From the NCBI RefSeq assembly GCF_916858675.1, contig NZ_CAKASM010000013.1:25121-89120 (forward strand): a stretch of 64,000 bases of DNA, written 5' to 3'. Numbering within the stretch: the stretch's first letter is position 1; each line of letters opens with the position of its first letter. A model generated the notes under the pieces. That model saw only the letters and a program-made list of their open reading frames with translations. It did not search any database and was not told the DNA's origin. Made by a program: the position numbers and the translations under genes. Shown here one piece after another: positions 1 to 8,562 of this stretch. The DNA is from Sphingomonas sp. Leaf21 (GTDB lineage: Bacteria > Pseudomonadota > Alphaproteobacteria > Sphingomonadales > Sphingomonadaceae).

Positions 1-470
1 CGCTCGGCCCAGCCGCCGAACAGGTCGCCCTGGTCGACCATCGGAAACGCGGTGGTCCGCTCGCCCGCGATGGCGTCGCGCAGGTGGAAGCGGATGACCG
101 GATCGGGCAGGCTGCCCGGACCGAACACGCCTGCAAAGCCGGCCGCGAAGGGTTTCGCGGTGAAGCCGATCCGCTGTCTGGCGGGCTTGTCGCTACCGAA
201 AGCGACGTGCGCCACGGCGGTTCGACCCGTGACCGTCACCTTGGGCCCAAAGTCCATCGCGAAGCCGAACATGCCCGGCCTCATGCCAGCCGCGTCAGCA
301 AAATCCTGGGTGATAAGGGGCATGGCCGGAGCGCCTGGGTCGATTCGGACACGCCGTGCGACACCGTTGATCGTGACCATTTCCCGCCCATCCGGCGCTA
401 TGACGCGTTCCTGCGGTGGTGGTGCGGCGGCGGTGAGGGCGGCAACCAGCGGCCAGGCGAAGCGGCGCAT
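1..470 (-). CDS. Exported hypothetical protein, retropepsin-like fold possible (3' end cut by window edge)
   Basis: The reverse strand is open from an ATG at 470 to the left edge, about 156 codons, with no stop reached. A purine-rich ribosome binding site (GGGGGAT) lies about six bases before the ATG. The product starts with a short basic stretch (MRRF) and an Ala-rich hydrophobic run, which looks like a signal peptide. Residues about 36 to 62 read NGVARRVRIDPGAPAMPLI, which resembles the flap-and-DTG arrangement of bacterial retropepsin-like aspartic proteases, but the usual DTG/DSG is DPG here, so activity is doubtful. The family cannot be settled because the C-terminal part is missing. Confidence 0.55.
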   Translation of the reverse strand, partial: MRRFAWPLVAALTAAAPPPQERVIAPDGREMVTINGVARRVRIDPGAPAMPLITQDFADAAGMRPGMFGFAMDFGPKVTVTGRTAVAHVAFGSDKPARQRIGFTAKPFAAGFAGVFGPGSLPDPVIRFHLRDAIAGERTTAFPMVDQGDLFGGWAE

Positions 471-547
471 CAACAATCCCCCCGATATCGTGACGACCGG
501 GTAACGATCGCCGCAAATCATGTCGGCTTTGTGACCGGACCGGGCCC

Positions 548-1504
548 TTATCGAGCGGGATGCGCAAGGACGAACCGGGCGATGCCACCGACCACGCCGG
601 GGGCGAGCGACAGGTTGGGATCGGCATAGGTCGCCAGGTTGGCGCCCCGGCTGTCGCCCTCGACCGTCTTCAACACATGGCTGACGCCCGGCAACAGGAT
701 CAGCGTCGCCTTGGGCTGAGCGGCCTTGAGCGCCGTGGCATCCTCGACGGAAACCTGAAGGTCGGCTTCGCCCTGAACGATCAGCAGCGGCCTGGCGATC
801 GCCGCCGCCAGCCGGGCGGGGTCCTTCGCGAAGGCGTTGATCAGGAAGGGCTGGACCGCATCGGCGAACAGTCCGCGCAGAGGCGGGGCAAGCGTCTCGG
901 CGGGTATGGTATGCCCGGCCTCCAGCGAAGCGACGGCGCGATCGGCGTCGGCGAGGAGCGGGGCGTTGGCCGGGTTGGCGTGGATCTGCGCTTTCATCAC
1001 CGCGCCCAGCGGCCGTCCGGGGGTGGAGACGGCGATGACTCCGCACAGCCCCTCCGGACGGGCGGCGGCGGTGGCGAGCGCGACCACGCCGCCCTCGCTA
1101 TGTCCCAGGACCCAGACGCAGGGCGCGCCGGTCCTGGCGCGGATCGCGGCGATCCAGGCGCGTGTGTCGGCGGCATAATCGTCGATCGTCACCCGGTTGG
1201 GATCGGGGACCGCGCCCGCGCTGGCGAACATGCCGCGCTTGTCGATACGGATGCTCGCGATGCCCTGCGCCGCAAGCCCCTCCGCCAGCAGGCGCAGCGA
1301 GGCGGCCTTGATTCCCAAGGGGCTGTTGCCGTCGCGGTCGGTCGGCCCGGAACCGGGGATCATCAGCACGACGGGCACGTTCGCGCCCTCCGGCCCGGTC
1401 CAGCTTCCCTTCAACGGCCCCTGCGGGCCGGGGGCGGCGATGTCGCGGTCCGAGATCGGGGTCGCGGCGGCCAGCATGGCGGCGAAGACGGCGGTCAACG
1501 ACAT
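548..1504 (-). CDS. Alpha/beta hydrolase, probably exported
   Basis: A 318-residue serine hydrolase. The start at 1504 is chosen because AAGGGGGA lies just upstream and because the protein then begins with a plausible signal sequence (MSLTAVFAAMLAAATPIS). The nucleophile elbow is G-H-S-E-G around Ser136. An oxyanion-type segment MIPGSGPTDRDGN is at about residues 48 to 60. The acid is likely the Asp in QGEADLQVS (about 256) and the catalytic His is in LPGVSHVLK near the C-terminus. This is the usual order for lysophospholipase/esterase-type alpha/beta hydrolases. The substrate is not predictable. It lies 23 bp downstream of the SdpI-like gene on the same strand and may be its co-transcribed neighbour. 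Confidence 0.85.
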   Translation of the reverse strand: MSLTAVFAAMLAAATPISDRDIAAPGPQGPLKGSWTGPEGANVPVVLMIPGSGPTDRDGNSPLGIKAASLRLLAEGLAAQGIASIRIDKRGMFASAGAVPDPNRVTIDDYAADTRAWIAAIRARTGAPCVWVLGHSEGGVVALATAAARPEGLCGVIAVSTPGRPLGAVMKAQIHANPANAPLLADADRAVASLEAGHTIPAETLAPPLRGLFADAVQPFLINAFAKDPARLAAAIARPLLIVQGEADLQVSVEDATALKAAQPKATLILLPGVSHVLKTVEGDSRGANLATYADPNLSLAPGVVGGIARFVLAHPAR

Positions 1505-1527
1505 GGAAATCCCCCTTGCGATGCGGT

Positions 1528-2184
1528 TCAGCGCGGGCGTGTCGCCCGCCAGCGGAAATAGGAAAACACCACCGGCGTCAGCGCGGCGGAGAGGAGCGCG
1601 GTGGTGACGATCCCGCCCCGCGCCCCGGTGTCCATGGGCAGTATCGCGACGACGACGATCGCCAGCCCCGTGCCTGCGAACAGCCAGCCGCCGAAGCGGT
1701 GGGTCGCGATCCAGTTGTCGGTATCGGTGATCGTCCAGGGCGTTCGGATGCCGACGAAGAAGCCCGGCCGCGACTTGGGCAGCGTATTGCCGATCGCGAT
1801 CAGAAAGAAGCCCAGACCGACGAGCAACATGCTCCCCGGCGGCGTCCAGCCGAAAGCGGGCCCCGCGACCATCGCCTCGATCCCGACGAACAGCGCCAAT
1901 ATCCCCGCCCAGGCCGCGCGGAGCAGCGGCGCGCTGCCCTCCAGATTGCTTTGCAGCGGTTCGATTCGGGGCAGCGTCGCCATCATCGCCGAGGTCACGA
2001 TGGTCAGGATGACCGGCATGAACAGCGCATGGGCTGCTCCGGCATAATGGTCTGCCTGCCCGGCGGCGTTCCAATGCGTCGGCAGCATCGTGCCCGGCGG
2101 CAATCGGCTGAGCGCCAATGCGGACACCAGCGCCATGCCGCCCGCCACCAGGGCAGAGGCGAGGATCAACGGTCGGAAGGACAT
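1528..2184 (-). CDS. SdpI family membrane protein (DUF1648 domain)
   Basis: A 218-residue polytopic membrane protein with about six hydrophobic segments. Near the N-terminus, LPPGTMLPTHWNAAGQADHY matches the DUF1648 signature (P-x-H-W/F-N-x-x-G-x-x-D). The C-terminal half has the SdpI layout, including the segment KSRPGFFVGIRTPWTITD, which is typical of SdpI proteins. In Bacillus subtilis SdpI is the immunity protein against the toxin SdpC and signals to the repressor SdpR. Here the gene overlaps the upstream ArsR-type regulator by 19 bases, matching the sdpR-sdpI arrangement. No SdpC-like toxin gene is nearby, so a role in immunity is not shown; many Gram-negative SdpI homologues have unknown functions. 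Confidence 0.85.
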   Translation of the reverse strand: MSFRPLILASALVAGGMALVSALALSRLPPGTMLPTHWNAAGQADHYAGAAHALFMPVILTIVTSAMMATLPRIEPLQSNLEGSAPLLRAAWAGILALFVGIEAMVAGPAFGWTPPGSMLLVGLGFFLIAIGNTLPKSRPGFFVGIRTPWTITDTDNWIATHRFGGWLFAGTGLAIVVVAILPMDTGARGGIVTTALLSAALTPVVFSYFRWRATRPR

Positions 2185-2468
2185 GACTTCACCCCCTCGG
2201 CAACATCCTCACCCACCCCCAGTCGGGTCATGAAGCCCATCACCACTTGCTCCAGCACCGAGAGGTTGAGCGTGTAGAGGATGGTCGTGCCCTGCTGCTC
2301 CGCCCGGATCAGTCCGGCGGCTTTCAGCTTGGCGAAATGCGCCGACATGGTGGGGCGGGACACGTCGAACGCGTCGGCGATCGCCCCCGCCGACAACCCG
2401 CCACCGCGCAGCATCTCCAGGATGCGGCGGCGCGTGGGGTGGGCGAGGGCTTCGAACACCGGGTCCAT
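2166..2468 (-). CDS. ArsR/SmtB family transcriptional regulator, SdpR-like
   Basis: A 100-residue winged-helix repressor. The N-terminal ALAHPTRRRILEML and the recognition region DAFDVSRPTMSAHFAKLKAA (about residues 33 to 52) are characteristic of metal-independent ArsR proteins of the SdpR type. No Cys-x-Cys metal site of the ArsR/SmtB kind is visible in helix 3. The stop lies inside the start of the SdpI-like gene, so the two are probably translated together. A TTAGC-N6-GCTAA dyad lies directly upstream of the start codon and is a likely autoregulatory operator. Confidence 0.9.
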   Translation of the reverse strand: MDPVFEALAHPTRRRILEMLRGGGLSAGAIADAFDVSRPTMSAHFAKLKAAGLIRAEQQGTTILYTLNLSVLEQVVMGFMTRLGVGEDVAEGVKSCPSDR

Positions 2469-2477
2469 CGCCGATAC

Positions 2478-2509
2478 TTAGCATGGACGCTAATTAGTGA
2501 GAAGGCTAA
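2478..2509. promoter_or_regulatory. Candidate operator of the SdpR-like regulator
   Basis: The leader of the ArsR-type gene contains TTAGC (2478-2482), six bases, then GCTAA (2489-2493), and a further GCTAA at 2505-2509. This places an inverted repeat plus a direct repeat within 40 bases of the start codon, where an autorepressor would bind. The dyad is seen in the sequence; that the adjacent regulator binds it is inference. Confidence 0.4.
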
Positions 2510-2582
2510 ATTACAGGACGCCCCGCTCCTCCGCTCCGTTCAGGCCGAACGGGGCGGGGTAATCGGAAACCGGAGGGCGGGG

Positions 2583-4058
2583 TTACCGCCGCTCCAGCAT
2601 CAATGCCGCCGTCGCCTTCGCGCTTCCGACCACGCCGGGAATTCCCGCGCCCGGATGCGTGCCCGCGCCGACGAAATACAGGTTCGGTATCGAGTCGTCG
2701 CGGTTGTGGACCCGGAAATAGGCGCTCTGGGTCAGGATCGGCTCGAGCGAGAAGGCCGAACCCATATGCGCATTCAGGTCGGTCGCGAAATCCGCCGGGG
2801 CATAATGGAATTTGGTCACGATCCGCTCATGGATGTCGGGGATCAGGCGGCGGCCGACCTCGTCCAGGATGCGCTTTTCCAGGATCGGCCCGACCTCGTC
2901 CCAGTCCATCGGGAACTTGCCCATGTGCGGCACCGGGGCGAGCGCGTAGAAGGTCGAATGCCCCTCGGGCGCGAGGCTCGGATCGGTGACGGTCGGGTGA
3001 TGGAGGTAGAGCGAGAAATCCTCCGACAGCACGCCGGTGTCGTAGATATCGGTCAGCAGCCCCTTATAGCGCGGGCCGAACAGGATCATGTGGTGCGGGA
3101 TGCCCGGCCAGGCGCCCTTGATGCCGAAATGCACGACGAAGAGCGACGGCGAATAGCGCTTGCGTTCCAGCCGGTTGACCGCGCGCCGCGCCGAACGATT
3201 GTCGGCGAGCAGGTCGCGGTAGCTGTGCATGATGTCGGCGTTGGTCGCGACGGCATCGGCCTGGATGGTCAGGCCGCTTCTGGTCACCACGCCGGTCGCG
3301 CGGTCGCCCAGCGTCTCGATCCGCGTCACGGGATCACCCAGGCGCAGCACGCCGCCGATCCGCTCGAACTGCGCGACCATGCCGGCGACGAGGCGATTGG
3401 TGCCGCCGCGCGCGAACCAGACCCCGCCGTCGCGCTCCAGCTTGTGGATCAGCGCATAGATGGCGCTGGTCGTCATCGGATTGCCGCCGACCAGCAAGGT
3501 GTGGAAGGACAGTGCCTCGCGCAGCTTCTCCGACTTCACGAATTTGGAAACCATGGCGTAGACCGAATTCCACGCCTGATACTTCGCCAGCGCGGGCGCG
3601 GCCTTCACCATCGAGGCGAAGTCGAGAAACGCGACATGGCCGAGCTTCTCGTAACCCTCGCGGTAGACGCCCGCCGCATAATCGAGGAACTTGCCATAGC
3701 CCGCGATATCGTCGGGGTTCAGCTTGGCGATCTCCGAGCGGAGCTGCGTGTCGTCGTTGCTGTAGTCGAAATTGGTGCCGTCGACCCAGTTGAGCCGGTA
3801 GAAGGGGCTGACGGGGTCGAGTTGCACATCCTCCGACATCGAGCGCCCGGTCAGGCCCCAGAGCTCCTCCAGGCAGGCGGGATCGGTGATGACGGTGGGA
3901 CCGGCGTCGAAGGTGAAGCCGTCGCGTTCCCAGTAATAGGCGCGCCCGCCCGGCTTGTCGCGTGCCTCGACGATGGTGGTCTGTACGCCCGCCGACTGCA
4001 GGCGGATGGCGAGCGCCAGCCCGCCAAAGCCCGACCCGATGACGACCGCGCTCTTCAT
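2583..4058 (-). CDS. crtI: Phytoene desaturase
   Basis: A 491-residue FAD-dependent carotenoid desaturase that introduces conjugated double bases into phytoene to give lycopene. The N-terminal dinucleotide-binding motif is VIGSGFGGLALAIRL (residues 6 to 20), followed by an acidic residue in IVEARDKPGGRAY. The C-terminal signature NLYFVGAGTHPGAGIPGV matches the bacterial phytoene dehydrogenase signature, and the length is normal. Its start overlaps the stop of crtY by four bases (ATGA), so the two genes are translationally coupled. No crtB (phytoene synthase) follows; the next gene downstream is the SdpR-like regulator, so phytoene must be made by an enzyme encoded elsewhere. Confidence 0.96.
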   Translation of the reverse strand: MKSAVVIGSGFGGLALAIRLQSAGVQTTIVEARDKPGGRAYYWERDGFTFDAGPTVITDPACLEELWGLTGRSMSEDVQLDPVSPFYRLNWVDGTNFDYSNDDTQLRSEIAKLNPDDIAGYGKFLDYAAGVYREGYEKLGHVAFLDFASMVKAAPALAKYQAWNSVYAMVSKFVKSEKLREALSFHTLLVGGNPMTTSAIYALIHKLERDGGVWFARGGTNRLVAGMVAQFERIGGVLRLGDPVTRIETLGDRATGVVTRSGLTIQADAVATNADIMHSYRDLLADNRSARRAVNRLERKRYSPSLFVVHFGIKGAWPGIPHHMILFGPRYKGLLTDIYDTGVLSEDFSLYLHHPTVTDPSLAPEGHSTFYALAPVPHMGKFPMDWDEVGPILEKRILDEVGRRLIPDIHERIVTKFHYAPADFATDLNAHMGSAFSLEPILTQSAYFRVHNRDDSIPNLYFVGAGTHPGAGIPGVVGSAKATAALMLERR

Positions 4059-5215
4059 GCCCGGCCCCGCAGCGCGGCGATGGCGCGCAGGATCGGCACC
4101 GGCGGCCGTCCGGTCAAAACTCGTGCCTTGTCGGCCATGGTCGATTGCCCCGCATAAAATCGCCCGATCAGACCGGGCGGAAGACGATAGAAACGCTCGA
4201 GAACGCGGTATCGCTCATCCGGCTCCGCCGCCTTGAACAACATCGTGTCGAGCATACGGTAGAAGCCGCGCGCGTCCCAGGCGTCGCGTGCCATGCGATA
4301 GGTCGCATCGTGCAGGTCGGCCCCCGCGAAATCACGCCGCGCGGCCAGCATCGCCGCCATGCGGATCGCATCGGGCAGCGAATAGCCGGTGGTCGGGTGG
4401 AACAGCCCGGCGCGCATCCCGGCCTTGGGCGTCCGCGCGCCCCCGCTGCGCCAGTAATTGTCGAAGTCGCCGCCCATCGCGACCGGAAGCACCCCCGCTT
4501 CCTCGCGCAGCACCTCCGCCGTCTGCCAGTCGCGCGCCTCGGCATAGCGTTCGATCCGCTGGACGATGGCGCGCCGGTTCAGCTCGGACGAGGTCGAGTA
4601 ATAGGTGTCCTCGACAAAGATCCGATCCTCGGCGAAGGGCAGGGTGTAGACGAAGCGATAGCCGTCGAGTTGCTTGACGGTGGCGTCCATGACGACCGGC
4701 CGCTCGCTGCCGTGCGGGCGGGTCAGGCGGAGTTCCTGGCCGACGAACTTCTGCCAGCCGCAGGACAGCGAAGACAGGTCGCCCGCGCCGCGCGCGTCGA
4801 TCACGCCGGTCGCCTCGACCCGGTCGCCATCGGCGAAGACGGCGGCGGTCGCGGTCACCGACAGCACCTTGTGCCCCAGCATCAAGGCTTCGGGCGGCAG
4901 GACGCGGCGAACCTCTGCATCGAGCCTGTGGCTCTCGATCGAATAATAGGTCTGGTTGAGCGTTCGCGCATGCGCCGGAAAGGCGACGTCATAGCCGCGC
5001 CAGCCATGCGCGACGAGCCGCTCGACGATCCAGCGATCGGCCTTGGCCACGTCGCTGCCGAAGAAGGACCAGATATGGTTGCCGCCGATCGTCTCGCCCG
5101 CGTCGATCAGGCGCACGTCGAGCGCGGGGTGACGCGCTTTCAGCGCCAGCGCGATCAGCCCACCGGCCAGGCCCGCGCCAATGATCGCGACATCGCAGGA
5201 GATTTTGGCAGCCAT
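4055..5215 (-). CDS. crtY: Lycopene beta-cyclase
   Basis: A 386-residue flavoprotein that cyclises lycopene ends to beta-ionone rings, giving beta-carotene. The Rossmann motif AIIGAGLAGGLIALAL is at residues 10 to 25. GETIGGNHIWSFF (about 41 to 53) and FHPTTGYSLPDAIR are the conserved blocks of bacterial CrtY cyclases. It is first in a crtY-crtI pair and its stop overlaps the crtI start. In sphingomonads this pathway leads on to zeaxanthin or nostoxanthin, but no hydroxylase gene is visible in the window. Confidence 0.95.
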   Translation of the reverse strand: MAAKISCDVAIIGAGLAGGLIALALKARHPALDVRLIDAGETIGGNHIWSFFGSDVAKADRWIVERLVAHGWRGYDVAFPAHARTLNQTYYSIESHRLDAEVRRVLPPEALMLGHKVLSVTATAAVFADGDRVEATGVIDARGAGDLSSLSCGWQKFVGQELRLTRPHGSERPVVMDATVKQLDGYRFVYTLPFAEDRIFVEDTYYSTSSELNRRAIVQRIERYAEARDWQTAEVLREEAGVLPVAMGGDFDNYWRSGGARTPKAGMRAGLFHPTTGYSLPDAIRMAAMLAARRDFAGADLHDATYRMARDAWDARGFYRMLDTMLFKAAEPDERYRVLERFYRLPPGLIGRFYAGQSTMADKARVLTGRPPVPILRAIAALRGRA

Positions 5216-5263
5216 CGCCGCACCGCTACCGTAAAGCGCGGGCGAGGCAAAGAGCCGGTGCCA

Positions 5264-6286
5264 TTACAGGAGGACGGCCGTGTCCGGCGAATCGCCGGTC
5301 GCGAAGCCCCCGACGATCCGCCACGCCGCCAGATCGACGATCGCGATCCGGTTATCCTCCAGCGCGGCATAGAGGATCGATCCGCCCGCGGGCAGGTTCA
5401 GGCCCGGCGCGGCGGCGGGCAGGGGAAGCCGCGCCTCCTCCGCCAGGGTCGTCGGGGAGTGGCGGGTCAGGCTCTTGTTCGCCGTGTTGGAGATGATGAG
5501 GCGGCCATCGGGCTGGACGATCACCCGCACCGCCTCGCCGCGCAGGCCGATGCGCGCGCGCGGGCGCAGCGTGACCGCATCGAGCGCGTGGAGAACGCCC
5601 GCCGGACGATCGATCACATAGAGTGTGCGCTCGTCGGGGCTGAGCGCCAATCCCTCGGGTGCGGTGCCGATATGCTGCTTGACCGGTGCGAAGCTGGCAT
5701 CGTCGGGGTTCACCATGATGACCATGCCGCTCATCGTGTCGGCGACATAGGCGCGGGTGCCATCGGCCTTCACCACGAAATAATGGCTGCGCGCGCCGCC
5801 GACCGGTATCATCCGGTCGGGGCTCGTCGCGGTGGCGGGCTGGTCGAACCGGGCGAGCAGGCTGTCGGTCTCGGACAGCGCGTAGAGCCGCCCCCTGGCG
5901 TCCAGCCGCACCCCGTGCCAGCGGCGATGCGGCGCCAGGTCGATCGCGTGCGCGAGCTTGCGCGCGGTGAGGTCGATGACCCAGAGTTGATGACCGCCTT
6001 CGCCGCCGAACTGCCAGCCCTTCACGCCATAGCTACCGACATAGGCGAAGCGGCCCGCCGGATCGGCCACCATTTCATGCGGTTGCGGCCCCAGCTCGAT
6101 CGTGCCGGTGCGGCGACCGCCGGGCAGGTCGTAAAAGGCGACGCGTCCCGCGCCCTTCTCGACCACGGCCAGCGTGCCGGGGCGGGGCCCCGCCGCCTGG
6201 GCACGGCGCCAGGCGAGGGGGACGGCGGCGGCGGCGCCCAGCGCGGCGAGGCCCCAAAGCCCCTGGCGACGATCGATCAGCGACAT
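5264..6286 (-). CDS. Exported YVTN-type beta-propeller protein
   Basis: A 340-residue protein taken to start at 6286, because the ATG there is followed by a twin-arginine-like signal (LIDRRQGLWGLAALGAAAAV) ending in AQAAG. The mature part shows repeated beta-propeller blades such as PHEMVADPAGRFAYVGSYG, EGLALSPDERTLYVIDRPAG and GGSILYAALEDNRIAIVDLA, as in YncE-like quinoprotein-fold proteins. Substrate and role are unknown. An open frame continues 40 codons upstream of this start, but that part has no signal-peptide character. It is transcribed away from the phosphatase-like gene at 6445. Confidence 0.8.
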   Translation of the reverse strand: MSLIDRRQGLWGLAALGAAAAVPLAWRRAQAAGPRPGTLAVVEKGAGRVAFYDLPGGRRTGTIELGPQPHEMVADPAGRFAYVGSYGVKGWQFGGEGGHQLWVIDLTARKLAHAIDLAPHRRWHGVRLDARGRLYALSETDSLLARFDQPATATSPDRMIPVGGARSHYFVVKADGTRAYVADTMSGMVIMVNPDDASFAPVKQHIGTAPEGLALSPDERTLYVIDRPAGVLHALDAVTLRPRARIGLRGEAVRVIVQPDGRLIISNTANKSLTRHSPTTLAEEARLPLPAAAPGLNLPAGGSILYAALEDNRIAIVDLAAWRIVGGFATGDSPDTAVLL

Positions 6287-6444
6287 GGGGCGAGGCTCCG
6301 GCAGATAGGCATCGTCGATCAGACGTGGCGGCGCGCCGGTTGTTCCCGATTTTCCCGGCCGAGGCGGCGTCCGATGCATGTTTTCCGCGTCATGAACGTT
6401 CGCCACCAGTTGCGGTGAAACGGCCCAATAGATAGGTGAGTCGC

Positions 6445-6876
6445 ATGATCCGCCCCCTGAATGAAAGCGTCGCCGTCGCCCCCCAGATTCGCCCCGAGGA
6501 TATCGCGGCGATCAAGGCGGCGGGCTATACGGCCATCGTCAACAACCGCCCCGATGGCGAGGAAGCGGGCCAGCCCGACGGCCACTCGATCCGTGCGGCG
6601 GCGGAGGACCAGGGGCTCGCCTATACCGCGATCCCGGTGACGCCCGGCGGGTTCAGCCACGAGATGGTCGATCAGATGACCCAGGCGCTGGTCGAGGCCA
6701 AGGGGCCGGTCCTCGCCTATTGCCGGTCGGGCACGCGAAGCTGCAACCTCTGGGCGCTGGCGGCGGCCAAGGCGGGGCGCAATCCGACGCTGATCGTCAT
6801 GCAGGCCGAAACGGCGGGCTATGACCTGTCCGGTCTTCGCCCGACCCTCGACGCGCTGGCGGACGCGGCGGGATGA
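6445..6876 (+). CDS. TIGR01244 family sulfurtransferase/phosphatase-like protein
   Basis: A 143-residue protein of the DUF442/Blh N-domain type, related to dual-specificity phosphatases. The P-loop is YCRSGTRS, a C-x5-R signature, preceded by the GPVLAYC strand. The N-terminal half contains IVNNRPDGEEAGQP, the usual general-acid loop region of this family. The ATG at 6445 is preferred because GGTGAG lies just upstream; a GTG at 6436 in the same frame is an alternative. In other bacteria such domains occur beside sulfide-handling proteins, but no such partner is visible here. Its stop overlaps the next start (ATGA). Confidence 0.82.
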   Translation: MIRPLNESVAVAPQIRPEDIAAIKAAGYTAIVNNRPDGEEAGQPDGHSIRAAAEDQGLAYTAIPVTPGGFSHEMVDQMTQALVEAKGPVLAYCRSGTRSCNLWALAAAKAGRNPTLIVMQAETAGYDLSGLRPTLDALADAAG

Positions 6877-7289
6877 CCCTGCCGGGCATCGGCACGCTGG
6901 ACGACGGCCTGGTACGGACCGTCGCCGCCGGTGTCGTCGCGGCGGCGGCCGTGATCCTGTTGCTGTTCGGCGTGCTCAAGCTGCTCCGCCGCGCCAAGCC
7001 CCGGCTCGGCACGCCCGAGGATGTCGCGGCGGCGGCCGAGGCGGCGCTGGCGGGGTTCGCGGTGTCGGGCGCGGTGGTGGGCGCGGACGGTCAGGGCGCG
7101 CTGGCGGTGGCCGCCGACGGACGCGTCGCGGCGATCAAGCTGGCCGGCCGCCGCCTCGTCGTTCGCGAAATCCCCTGGACCCGCGTCCGCTCCACCGCGG
7201 AGGGTATCATCGCCGAGGTCGAGGGGCGGTTCGGACCGGTCACGCTCGCCGGGGTCGACGTGCTGGACATCAGGCGCCTTCGCGCCTGA
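6873..7289 (+). CDS. Hypothetical single-pass membrane protein
   Basis: A 138-residue protein with one hydrophobic segment (VRTVAAGVVAAAAVILLLFG, about residues 14 to 33) followed by a basic stretch (KLLRRAKPR), which predicts N-out, C-in topology. The soluble part, about 95 residues, looks like a small beta-rich domain (GALAVAADGRVAAIKLAGRR). I do not recognise the family. The start overlaps the stop of the phosphatase-like gene by four bases, which suggests co-translation and a joint role. Confidence 0.65.
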   Translation: MTLPGIGTLDDGLVRTVAAGVVAAAAVILLLFGVLKLLRRAKPRLGTPEDVAAAAEAALAGFAVSGAVVGADGQGALAVAADGRVAAIKLAGRRLVVREIPWTRVRSTAEGIIAEVEGRFGPVTLAGVDVLDIRRLRA

Positions 7290-7314
7290 CCGGTCCTTCC
7301 CGACCCGCTGAGGA

Positions 7315-8544
7315 TTATCGGTCGCGCAGCGCGCGTTCGCCCTCGAACATGTAATCGCGCGTGACCGGCACCGAGAGGCGCCCGCGGGTGAGCTGCACCT
7401 GATAGTTGCACAGGCCCCCGTTGCGGAACGCCGCGCCCGCACCGGCCAGATAGAACAGCCACATGCGGTAGAAACGCTCGTCATACAGCTCGACGATCCG
7501 GTCCTTCGCCGCCACCGTCCGGTCGTACCAGATGTCGAGCGTCCAGCCATAATGGCAGCGCAGCACCTCGACATCGGTCAGGAACATGCGCAACCCTTCC
7601 TGTGCGCGCACGATCTCGGACAGGGCGGGGTTGTAGCCGCCGGGGAAGATATATTTGGTCGTCCAGTCGTCGGTGACGCCGGGGCCGTTGAACCGCCCGA
7701 TCGTGTGGAGCAGCATCACGCCGTCCTCGGTCAGCAGGTCGCGGCACTTGCGGAAGAAGGTGCGATATTGCGGCGGGCCGACATGCTCGAACATGCCGAC
7801 CGAGACGATTCGGTCGAACTGCCCCTCCACCCGGCGATAGTCGATCAGCTCGAACTTGACCTTGTCCGCGACGCCCAGCGCCTCGGCGCGCGCGCGCGCG
7901 ACCTTCAGCTGTTCCTCGGACAGGGTGACGCCCAGCACTTCGGCACCGCACATCTGGTGCAGATACAGCGCCATGCCGCCCCAGCCGCACCCGATGTCGA
8001 GGACGCGCATCCCCGGCTCGATCGCCAGCTTGGCGGCGATATGCGCCTTCTTGTCGCGCTGTGCCCGTTCCAGATCATTGGCCGGGTCGGTGAAATAGGC
8101 GCAGCTATATTGCTTGTCGGTGTCGAGGAAGAGTTCGTAGAGCGTGCCCGACAGGTCGTAATGATGCGCGACGTTCTTCTTCGACCGTCGCTCCATGTTG
8201 ATCCGGTCGAGCCGATGCTTGATCGCCCCCGCCGCGCGCACGAAGCGCGAGGGGTTCAGGTTCGCGCGGCCCGCTTCCCATTTGTCGTTGGCGGTCAGCA
8301 GCTCGACCAGATCGCGGACGTCGCCCTTCTCGACGAGCAGGCGGCCGTCCATGAAGCATTCGCCCGCCGCGAGCGCGGGATTGCGGACGATCTGCCCCGC
8401 GACCCTCGAATCGGTGAAGCGGATCGCGACATCGGGATAGCCGGGTTCGGGCGTCCCGAATTCGCGGACCGTGCCGTTATGGTGTGTAAGCGTCAGGCGG
8501 CCCTTGCGGACCCCGCGCGACAGAAAGAGATCGATCAGCGCCAT
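7315..8544 (-). CDS. Cyclopropane-fatty-acyl-phospholipid synthase family methyltransferase
   Basis: A 409-residue SAM-dependent enzyme of the Cfa family, which transfers a methylene group to unsaturated acyl chains in membrane phospholipids. The SAM motif I VLDIGCGWGGMALYL is near residue 180. Before it is YDLSGTLYELFLDTDKQYSCAYF, and after it the conserved LLTEDGVMLLHTIGR block and PGGYNPALSEI. The N-terminal domain contains NPALAAGECFMDGRLLVE, as in Cfa. Length agrees with the family. It ends 25 bp from the convergent hypothetical membrane gene and begins 18 bp downstream of the molybdopterin lipoprotein gene, so it may be read from that operon. Confidence 0.9.
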   Translation of the reverse strand: MALIDLFLSRGVRKGRLTLTHHNGTVREFGTPEPGYPDVAIRFTDSRVAGQIVRNPALAAGECFMDGRLLVEKGDVRDLVELLTANDKWEAGRANLNPSRFVRAAGAIKHRLDRINMERRSKKNVAHHYDLSGTLYELFLDTDKQYSCAYFTDPANDLERAQRDKKAHIAAKLAIEPGMRVLDIGCGWGGMALYLHQMCGAEVLGVTLSEEQLKVARARAEALGVADKVKFELIDYRRVEGQFDRIVSVGMFEHVGPPQYRTFFRKCRDLLTEDGVMLLHTIGRFNGPGVTDDWTTKYIFPGGYNPALSEIVRAQEGLRMFLTDVEVLRCHYGWTLDIWYDRTVAAKDRIVELYDERFYRMWLFYLAGAGAAFRNGGLCNYQVQLTRGRLSVPVTRDYMFEGERALRDR

Positions 8545-8562
8545 ATGGCACCGACTAGTGCC

